Positions 55,200-64,000 of a stretch of 64,000 nt of DNA are shown piece after piece. The stretch spans positions 124,001 to 188,000 of the forward strand of contig NW_008806292.1 in assembly GCF_000400465.1 (NCBI RefSeq). Reading direction: 5' to 3'. The translations under genes were made by a program, and so were the position numbers. Below the pieces are notes generated by a model, which was given only the letters and a program-made list of their open reading frames with translations, was not told where the DNA came from and did not search any database. Within the stretch, counting starts at the first letter, position 1. Every line of letters starts with the position of its first letter. The stretch is from Wallemia ichthyophaga EXF-994. Its lineage: Eukaryota; Basidiomycota; Wallemiomycetes; Wallemiales; Wallemiaceae.

Positions 55200-57396
55200 A
55201 TGGCAGACGACAATGAAGAAGATTTTGGGCCAATGCCAATGCCCGATATGTCAAATAAGAAGAGGAAGGTGCTCACGCACGAGTCAACGTATCTCAACAA
55301 TCTCCCGCTCAGCGACAGATATACAAAGTCCTTTATGCACAGAGACAACGTCCTCACGGCAGCGACCACAAAGACAAACTATATCGTGACTACATCTGTC
55401 GAAGGTACCATTAAGTTCTGGCACAAGGAGCCCAAAGGAATCGAGTTCAGAAAGCAATTCAGAGCTCATTTGCAGCCGATTGTAGCTACAGCTGTCTCCA
55501 ACGATGGCAGCCTGGTGGCTACGCTATCAGAAGACAACTCTGTCAAGGTTTTCGATGTCGTCAGTTTCGATATGATCAACATGTTCAGTCTGGACTTCCC
55601 CCCTTCAACATGCGCATGGATACATAGTCCTAGCCAAGGCGGATCTGTCCTAGCTATTTCCGACAAGAACTCATCGGCCATGCATCTCTTTGATGGCAGA
55701 GGAGACGGTAAACCCTTCCATACTCTCACCAGCATCCACAACAAGCCGGTCAACATCATCAAGTACTCAGACAGATACGATACTGTTATTTCAGCTGACA
55801 TCGGTGGTATGATTGAGTACTGGTCACCTCATGAGCCGTATGAAACACCAAAAGATGTTCCACGCCTTTGGGAGTTTAAATCGTCTACCGATCTGTACGA
55901 ATTTAGGAAGGCTAAAGCACCCCCAACCTCTATTGCACTTTCACCGGACTCAAGTCACTTTGTTGCGTTCTCAATCAAAGACAGAAAGATCAGACTTTTC
56001 AATTTCCTCTCTGGTAAGCTTACGCGAAAGTATGATGAATCGCTGGAGGCTGCTAGTGAAATGCAGCAAGCAGGCACAGCTATATACAAATTAGATGATA
56101 TGGAATTCGGCAGAAGACTAGCATTGGAGTCTGAGATACAAGAGAACGAGCACGCAGTGTCAAACATGAACGTCATATTTGACGAGAGCGGTAACTTTAT
56201 CATCTACCCAACGCTCTTAGGTATTAAAGGTGCGTCAAGATATTTTGTTAGCTGGGTCACTGACATTGATGTCTAGTTGTGAACATTGTCACAAACAAGG
56301 TTGCCAGAGTCCTTGGAAAAGACGACTCAATAAGATTCCTAAATGTCTCGCTTTATCAAGGTGCACCGACGAAAAAAGGATTCATGACTGCCCAAATGGC
56401 TGCTTCTGACAATCCAATCTTGCAAGAGTCTCAGGCTCGTGATCCTATACTCTTCTGTTCAGCGTACAAGCGTCCCCGTTTTCATCTCTTTTCGAACTCC
56501 GAGCCTGAAGGGTGAGTTGTTAATTCTAATTGAACATGAGCTGATTTGTCTTCAGATCTGGAGATCGCGATGTTTTCAATGAAAAACCAACTCAAGAGGA
56601 ACAAGCTATGACAGTCGCACCTGTCCAAAAGCAGATTAGACAAAGACCAGCGGCAGGAAAGGCGATTTTGCATACAACATTGGGCGACATTACTTTGCGA
56701 TTGTGAGTGCGTTTACAGTGTTACTGTTGTGTTGATAATGAAATCCAGATTCGCTGATAAGGCACCTAAGGCTGTCGAAAATTTTACCGGACATGCCAGC
56801 AGCGGCTACTACGAGGGCGTGATATTCCACAGAAGTACGTAAAACGAGCTCACTTATGGCAAGCTAACGCATCGTCCAAGTCATCCGTAGATTTGTAAGA
56901 GATTCCTGCGATTAAAGCTGTCCTTACTAACGCAATCAAGATGCTTCAAACAGGTGACCCACTTGGTGACGGTACTGGTGGAGACAGTATCTTTGGCCAC
57001 GACTTCGAAGATGAGTTTCATCCAGACCTGTCTCATGATAAGCCATACACGTTAAGGTAGGTGGATCTTGATTGGACCTGACTGAAGGTCTAACGAATGT
57101 AGCATGGCAAATGCAGGACCAGGAACTAATGCGTCGCAATTTTTTATAACCACAGTGCCAACACCGTGGCTGGATAACAAGCACACGTGAGTACAATATC
57201 AAGTAGAGTATTTCGCTGAATGTCCTTCAGGGTATTTGGTAGAGCGATTTCAGGGATGGATGTGATACACAAGATCGAAGAACTGAGAGTAGATAGGAAG
57301 GACAGGGTAGGTGATAATCCACTCGCAACACCGGCACTAACGAAGAGTAAATAGCCCGAGGATCCACCACAGATATCAAGTATATCAGTAGAATAA
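55200..57396 (+). CDS. PPWD1-like cyclophilin with WD40 repeats
   Basis: Spliceosome-associated peptidyl-prolyl isomerase with an N-terminal WD40 propeller and a C-terminal cyclophilin domain. Nine exons: 55200-56229, 56277-56511, 56556-56702, 56749-56834, 56881-56894 (14 nt), 56941-57056, 57103-57186, 57231-57306 and 57355-57396, encoding 609 aa (human 646). WD40 features are [17 protein letters not shown] and [11 protein letters not shown]. The cyclophilin part shows [57 protein letters not shown] and [11 protein letters not shown]. The catalytic Arg of the FHRxIR motif lies around the 14-nt micro-exon. It is the second most intron-rich gene here. Confidence 0.94.
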
Positions 57397-57472
57397 TTTA
57401 TAATTTGTAAAATTCATTTGAATAATTGCCATTTGTACCACCGATAAACTTGCACACTGACACCCACGAGCG

Positions 57473-60400
57473 ATGGAAGATAAACCAGCGAAAGCGCATC
57501 AGCAAGCGCATGCGGGTAGAAAAGCAGAAAAGAAGGCGAAGAAGGTGGAAGGAAGTAATGGGAAAGAGAAGCCAATCAATCACAAGGTGCGTACTTGCAA
57601 AGACGCAGATATGGGTTGCTGACGAGCACCTGCGCAGGCTTTTATTAGTTCAAATATAAACACACAGAACAGGAATATTATGAGGAACGCTGAGAAAAAT
57701 CAGAAGAGACTGCATGTACCTCTGGTCGATAGAACACCAGGCGTTGATCAGGCGCCACCAGTGCTCGTAGCGGTAGCAGGCCCACCAGGTGTACGTTGCA
57801 AACATATGCAGTCGCCACTTCTAATACCTCAATCCAGGTTGGGAAAACTACACTGATGAAATCACTCATTAGACGCTACTCGAAGCACACGATCAACGAT
57901 ATCAAAGGACCTGTCACAGTCGTTGCAGGAAAAGCTCGTCGTATCACTTTTGTTGAATGTCCTAACGATATCAGTTCTATGATCGATATTGGCAAAGTTG
58001 CAGATTTGGTACTGATGCTTATTGACTGCACAAGTGGATTCGAAATGGAGAGCATGGAAATGTTCTCAATCATGCGCCAACACGGTTTCCCAAAGATCAT
58101 GGGTATTCTGTCGCATGTCGATTTGATCAAGAAGCAAGCTCATTTAAGAGCCCAGAAAAAGCGACTGAAGCATCGTTTCTGGACTGAGACGTACGCTGGT
58201 GCTCGTCTTTTCCAATTATCTGGTGTCATTAACGGGAGGTATCCAAACAACGAGGTACTGAACCTCACCAGATTCATTTCGGTTATGAAGTTCCGTCCAC
58301 TTATCTGGCGCAATACACACCCTTATCTTATAGCAGACAGACTTGAAGATCTGACAGAAAGAGAAGTTGTGAGACAGAATCCAGCAATTGACAGGAACGT
58401 CACGCTTTACGGATACGTTAGAGGTGTTCCACTGAAGCAGCAGACAACAATACACATACCAGGCGCAGGCGATATGAATATTAAAAGTCTTGAAGCATTA
58501 GACGATCCTTGCCCACCACCAACAAAAGATAGCGAAAGGAAGAGAAGATTGGCTGACAAGCAGCGTTTAATCCATGCTCCTATGTCAGATCTCGGCGGTG
58601 TCAGATACGACAAAGATGCTATCTGGGTCAGAGTGAACGGCAATTTTGACAAAAACTCATCAGAAGCCAAGGGTGAGGGTGAAAAGATGGTCATGGACCT
58701 TCAAGACGCTCCATCCACGCTCGAGGAGTCAATCAAGAAGTCTCAAATTCGCTTGCTCGGTGGTTCGTCGAAAGCTATCCAACACGACAAGGAAGATTCA
58801 GACGATGAACATGGCGAGGAGCTAGATTCAAATGCTGAAGATGAAGATGAAGATTTGTCCGACATAGAAGATGAGGAAGGAGTTGACAACGTTGATGACA
58901 AGGGCCGTACGAATATGCGTAGAGGTCGTTTTTACGAAGGTGGCGGAGAGGACAATATCCAGGAGGATATTGCATTCGATGACAGTGATTCAGAGGTTGA
59001 CCTAGAGGAAGAGCAAGGTCATTTCGAACAAGACGATGAAGATAATCCTGACCTTGAAGATGACGAGAATGAGGACGCTGACGGTGAGGAGGATGTGCCC
59101 AGATGGAAGCAAAAAATGGGCGAACACGCATCACTCGTCGCAAAGCAATCAAAGAACAAAGGAGATTTAATGTCTTTGATTTACAATTCTGATCTTACTC
59201 CCGAGCAAATCGTTTACGGAGATGATGCTGTTGAAGAGGAGGAAGATGAGAATAATGAGGATGACTTCTTCCAGGTCAAGAGAACACCTAAAAAGAGTCA
59301 ATACGAAGGTCAAGTAGATATTATCCGCGCGCCAATCAGCCAAGATATTGTAGAAAAATGGACAGATGAGGACACACTTGACTCTATTCGTGGACTATTT
59401 ATCACAGGCGCCGACCAAAATGAAGGCGGTGATGACGAGAACAATGAAGGCTTCGAAGATCTCGAGAATGGGGATGGCGACGAAGAGGAGGAAAGAAATG
59501 AAGAAAAGGAAGTAGAAGACGACTCACCAGAAACTCGCGAAGAAAAGCGTCTCAAGGCTATCGCGGAGAAGAAGGAAAAGTTGAAGAAAAAGTTCGATGA
59601 GCAATATGATGACGATGAAGATGGTGAGAAGATGGACTTTTACGATGAGCGTAAACAGGAGATGGCAAAAAAGCTAGAAGATAATGCAGCAGAGTTTGCT
59701 GATGATGATCCAGAAATTCGACAGCAAGTTGAAGGTTTTAGATCTGGTACCTACGTACGTCTGGAATTAGATCGTGTTCCATGCGAGATGGTAAACAACT
59801 TCAACCCTTCTGTTCCTGTAATAGTTGGTGGATTACTGCCAATTGAAATGCAATTCGGATATGCGCAATCAAGATTAATCAAGCACAGATGGCATGGAAA
59901 AATTTTGAAGACCAATGATCCATTGATCATTTCGTTGGGTTGGAGAAGGTTCCAGTCCATACCGATCTATTCACTTGAGGATAGATCAATTCGTAACAGA
60001 ATGCTGAAATACACACCTGAACACGCGCACTGCTTGGCATCTTTCTATGGTCCATTAGCTACGCCAAATACCGCGTTCTGTGCTTTCAATACTTTATCGA
60101 ACGATACACCGGCTTTCAGAATCAGTGCAACAGGTCTGATTTTGGACAATGACAAGAGTACTGAGATAGTTAAAAAATTGAAGCTTACAGGTACGGCCAT
60201 GAAGGTGCATCACAATACGGCATTCATCAAGGATATGTTTAACTCTGCTTTGGAAGTTGCTAAATTTGAGGGTGCTCATTTGCGCACAGTCTCTGGCATA
60301 AGAGGACAAATTAAAAAGGCTATCAGTAAACCAGAAGGAGCTTTCAGAGCTACGTTTGAAGACAAGCTAAAGATGTCAGGTGAGTGTGGGTTTGAAGTTT

Positions 60401-61021
60401 GTTGAATCTGGCTAACGTCTGATAGACATCATATTCCTGCGTGCTTGGTATGGCATCCAGCCACGCAAATTCTACAACCCAGTAACGAGTCTTCTCGATG
60501 GAGACTGGCAGGGAATGAAGTTGACAGGTGCGATTAGAAAGGAGAGACACATGAAGACTCCTCTGGATATCAACTCAGCATATAAAGTGAGTGGAATCTA
60601 AACACCACTACATATCTCACAAATTTCATTACAGCCTGTCGTTCGTCACAACAAGAAGTTCAACCCACTCAAAATACCTAAGCATCTTCAAGCCAAGCTA
60701 CCATACGCGTCGAAGCCAAAACTGACCAAGCCACAAAAGAATGAGACGTACATGCAAAAGAGAGCTGTAGTTATGGAACCTGAGCAAAAGAGAGCGGTAG
60801 CGCTGATTCAGCAGATGAGAGCCATCGATAAGGACAAAGGTGCAAAGAGATCTGCCAAGAAAGATGAGAAGAGAGATGAGCGTCAGAAGAACCTCAACAA
60901 GATAGAGGAAAGACGTCAAGATCACCGCAAAGAAGAGCGCAAAGAGGCCATGAAGAAGCTGGGTATAAAGCGTGCTATTAGTGAAAACAGCGGAGGCTCA
61001 AAGAAGAGAGCGCGTAAATAG
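57473..61021 (+). CDS. BMS1: Ribosome biogenesis GTPase BMS1
   Basis: GTPase of the small-subunit processome, required for 18S rRNA maturation with Rcl1 and U3 snoRNP. Five exons: 57473-57586, 57638-57790, 57838-60379, 60426-60586 and 60635-61021, giving 1118 aa (yeast 1183). The P-loop GPPGVGKTTL is assembled across intron 2. It is followed by GPVTVVAGKARRITFVECP, MIDIGKVADLVLMLID and KHRFWTETY. The centre is long and acidic (about residues 395-640, Asp/Glu runs). The C-terminal BMS1/TSR1 region has RWHGKILKTNDPLIISLGWRRFQSIPIY and RAWYGIQPRKFYNPVTSLL, then a Lys-rich tail. The start follows the PPWD1 stop by 76 nt. Confidence 0.96.
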
Positions 61022-61340
61022 ACCGTGCGCTTTGTAAACAATCTATATTTATTTGTAAACAACTGATAGATGGGAAGATATAAACAAAATTCATTGAGGT
61101 AAAGTAAAGTTTCTCCTGGCGAGAAGCAACAAAAGAACAAGAGTGACAACAAAGTAAGAAGAAACGATTAACATTGTGCATGTCTTGTTGAGGTATAAAG
61201 AAGAAAAGGGGAGAAAATTGAATTGAGTGGAGGGTTCTGAAGTGTGGAAATGTAGTAGTGTAGTGTAGTAGTATAATAGAGTGAATTAATTCCATCATAT
61301 CAATCGTGAATCGTAACAACAACGTCGAAACCGAATGCTC
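61022..61340. other. Convergent 3'-end region between BMS1 and PKC1
   Basis: About 320 nt between two convergent stop codons. It is A/T-rich with TTTGTAAACAA-type stretches near 61030-61065 that may contribute to polyadenylation. No ORF, RNA gene or significant repeat is visible, apart from a short GTAGTA run near 61250-61270. Confidence 0.5.
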
Positions 61341-64000
61341 TTACTCAGCCCAAGGAGCGATCCACGAGAAACCAGCAAACTCAGCCTGGTCAGCTTCGGT
61401 GAGTTGACCCTGAACGGGTGTGAGGGTGGGTTGTTCGCGTGTGAACTCTGTGTCAAAGTTAGAGATATCGGTTGCGGATCCCTAAAAGGTAATGTGAGAA
61501 GTGGCTATAAAACTAACAACAAACTCACGATAGAAGGTCTGAAAGGAGGTGGGATGCGTCTGTGAAAGACGTCATCGAAATTGACATCACGGAAGTATGC
61601 ATGCGCCTTGATATCTTCAGCATCAGCATCACCCGCACCAAGTCTCTTAGTAGGGTCTCTAGTGAGTAGTCTTTGCAACATGCTGACGGAATCTCTAGGC
61701 ATATGGATAGGATAAAGTGGCTCGTCTTCGAGAATAGCGTCGAAGATCTCATCTTCGTCATCACCTCTGAAAGGCGATTGTCCAAGTAGCATCTCATATA
61801 TGAGCACACCGAATGCCCACCAATCGACTGCACACGTGTATCTCTGCTCGAGGAGAATTTCAGGTGCCATGAATTCAGGCGTACCACAGAATGTCGATGT
61901 AGTGTTACCGTTACCCATGTTTTCTTTACACAGACCATAGTCAGCTACCTTGACATGACCATCGAGTGTGAGAAGGATATTGTCGAGCTTCAGATCTCTG
62001 TAGATGATTCCCTCCTGATGGAAGTACTCAAGTGCGAGTAAAACTTCGGAGGCATAAAATTTAGCTTGGCGTGGTGTGAACTGTTGTCTTTGGATGTGCA
62101 GCATGAGGTCACCACCCGAAACATACTCCATAACGAAATAAATGCGCGTCTCCGTCTGGAAACATGAATGCAATCCGAGCAAGAATGGGTGCCTTTGCTT
62201 AGCAGCAGACAAGAATACCCTCTTCTCAGATCTCGTCGATTCCACTTCATCGTTCTCGATTATGAACTCCTTCTTGAGCACCTTGATTGCGAATAGCGAG
62301 CTGCTGCGCTTTTCCTCTGCTAACATAACCTTACCGAAGTTACCCTTACCGATAACAGCAATAAAGTTAAAGTTATCGAGCCCTACCTTGCGTTGCACGG
62401 CTGTAGATACGCTTGCACTGACCTGCTGTGCAGGTTTAGGCTGGACCTGCTGTTGCTGATACTGCTGTTTCTGCTGAAACTGTGGAGGTGGTGCTCTGTA
62501 AGGCTGATCGGGACGCTGTCTGCTGTAGGGTGTTGGAGAAGGCACCTGTGCCTGAGGTTGCTGGGATGGTGGTGGGTATGGACGTGGCACTTCTACTCTC
62601 TGTGGTTTGACTTGTTCCTTAGGTGCCGGTGCAGGTTCTTTAGGCGATGCTAAATCCATCTTTTGGGCACCTTTCTCAATCTCCTCTGTCGTCTTTTCAT
62701 TACGCTCACGCTCACCTGCCAATGTCTCGTCAGAGGCCTTCTTGCTTGGAAGCGGCTTCTTTGGTTTGGATGGCTGCTTCTTGGCTGCGCCGATGGCCTG
62801 CATCTGACGCAAAAGGCTGTTTGCAGTAACCATACTCATACCACAAAAGTCAGGAAGAAGGTGTGCACATTCAGCATGACATGTAACAGGACAATCTGAG
62901 CATTTCCTGGCTTTCTTCGAGAGTGGGTTGATGATCTCTCCGCAGTGACAGCACCAGTTGGGCGAGAGGGAACTGATAGGAGCTAATCTGTGCGGAATTC
63001 TATGTTTCACCTTATCTTCATCTTTTTCACCTGTATCTTGCTTAGATACACACTTGGTGACAACCTTCTCGTAGCAACCACGGTGACAGGTATATCTGCA
63101 GTCTTCACATCTGTATACCCTTCCATCAAGTACGAAATCATCACAGTAAGCGCACTTGATGACATTTGTAATGAACTGCTTTTGTACGAAGGCGTGGCCG
63201 TTCATCTCATGTACTTGACCTTTACGCTTACGCAAAGCACCTTGTCTGCCGAGACCGTTGTTATCTGCAGGACGTTTGCTTACATTTTGTTTGACAAAGT
63301 TGAGTTTAAGAGCTACAGCACCAGCTGGCTGGACAGAGAACCAACCTTCTACGCCCTCGTCGTCAAGTCTAGGAGAGGCGGCTTTCGAGATGGACTGGTT
63401 CACGCTGAGGTTGGTATTTGGAGATAGATCGTTAGGGCCATCAACAGCAGAGAGTTTTTGCGGAGGTTGGCCAGGTCTGTCGAGACTACCTTGCTGATTC
63501 ATACGTTCAAGCAGAGCACTCGCCTCAACGTCTGCCTTTTTTCTACGAAGTTCTTCGACGAGATCACTGACCTTGATCCACATGAGACCAATAGGTACAC
63601 CTGAATCACTGGCGCCAGCTTGACGTTCATGGATTGCGATTTCCACCTCGTTAATCTTATCGACGGGGACTTCAAAAGACTCATTCCAAACGTTGTGACC
63701 GGTGGATCTAGAAGCTCTAGTTTTGACTGGAGGGGTATCCTCACCGACCTTGATGAGAATCAGAGTCTCAAGTGGAGGTTGGCGGTGAGAGCGGTGAGAC
63801 TGATTGGAGACAAGTTTGTGATTTAGGTCTCTCGCGCTCTTGATTTGAATTTTGAGAGTACCAGAGAGCGGCTTACGCAGACCATCGACTTTGGCAGGCT
63901 CACCGGATTCTTCCGTGGTGGGAGCAACGTATAGATTCTGATAGCGACGAAGAGCTTGGCGGAGGATGGACATTTTAGCGTCAGACTCTACTTTCTTAAG
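61341..64000 (-). CDS. PKC1: Protein kinase C (PKC1), N-terminus beyond right edge
   Basis: Kinase at the top of the fungal cell-wall-integrity MAPK cascade, activated by Rho1. Visible exons are 64000-61529 (open at the edge) and 61481-61341, with a 47-nt intron, giving 871 codons including the stop. In order: the end of an HR1 repeat at the edge (KVESDAKMSILRQALRRYQNLY), a C2-like domain (LSGTLKIQIKSARDLNH), two C1 zinc fingers (HAFVQKQFITNVIKCAYC, and HRLAPISSLSPNWCCHCG), a Pro/Gln-rich linker, and the AGC kinase (GKGNFGKVMLAEE, FAIKVLKKEF, YRDLKLDNILL, DYGLCKEN, TFCGTPEFMAPE). The tail turn motif TLTPVQ and hydrophobic motif FAGFSWIAPW are reached only through the last intron. DYG in place of DFG is normal for fungal Pkc1. 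The ATG at 63973 is internal to HR1. Confidence 0.96.

Noticed and set aside
1-64000. tRNA, rRNA, CRISPR array, transposon or viral remnant
   Set aside because: No tRNA-like A/B boxes, no direct-repeat and spacer pattern, no reverse transcriptase, transposase or terminal repeats were seen. Direct repeats are confined to coding minisatellites.

Overview
The window looks like a piece of a compact fungal nuclear genome, most likely a basidiomycete of Wallemia type. The placement is an inference. It rests on about 76 spliceosomal introns that I could reconstruct (42-78 nt, mostly 44-50 nt), very short intergenic gaps, CTRAY-like branch sites, and a gene set that includes alpha-actinin, DDB1, cactin, PPWD1, NCBP3-like, VTC1, ERG4, PKC1 and large NAD-glutamate dehydrogenase. 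I see no tRNA, rRNA, CRISPR array, transposon or viral sequence. Roughly 90% of the bases lie in 33 protein genes, and both edges cut a gene.

Layout. 0.1-5.7 kb: start of an unknown protein (left edge), then three mitochondrial metabolism genes (KGD1, an NDUFAF6-like complex I assembly factor, ETF-beta). 5.9-14.4 kb: actin and transport genes (alpha-actinin, a disordered unknown protein, cofilin) and an importin-7-like karyopherin. 14.5-26.6 kb: HSP10, the giant ribosome-assembly protein URB1, a candidate TEN1 telomere OB-fold protein, cactin, and MCM4 with two MluI cell-cycle boxes. 26.7-34.2 kb: NAD-GDH, VTC1, a thiol methyltransferase, a small two-helix membrane protein, ERG4. 34.3-39.7 kb: a repeat-expanded DDB1 and GMPPA. 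39.7-49.4 kb: an extremely dense run containing VIP1-like RRM protein, a PhyH dioxygenase with an in-frame TAG, COX18, a thioredoxin-like ER protein, NOP13, an NCBP3-like mRNA export factor, IMP1, COX20, a Cdc25-type rhodanese and PRMT3. 49.5-64 kb: SCC2 cohesin loader, PPWD1 cyclophilin, BMS1 GTPase and PKC1 (right edge).

How the genes work together. The most striking association is that COX18, IMP1 and COX20, three factors acting on the same client (mitochondrially encoded Cox2), lie within 5.8 kb. IMP1 and COX20 diverge from a 27-nt gap. From 39.7 to 55.2 kb six divergent gene pairs have start codons 38 nt or less apart, one pair sharing the same CATG. Their 5' leaders and promoters must overlap the partner gene. 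The remaining genes are ordinary housekeeping functions in ribosome biogenesis (URB1, NOP13, BMS1), replication and cohesion (MCM4, SCC2), the cell wall (PKC1, GMPPA), sterols (ERG4) and polyphosphate (VTC1).

All exon boundaries were derived by hand from GT/AG sites, reading-frame phase and family conservation recalled from memory. No search was run.
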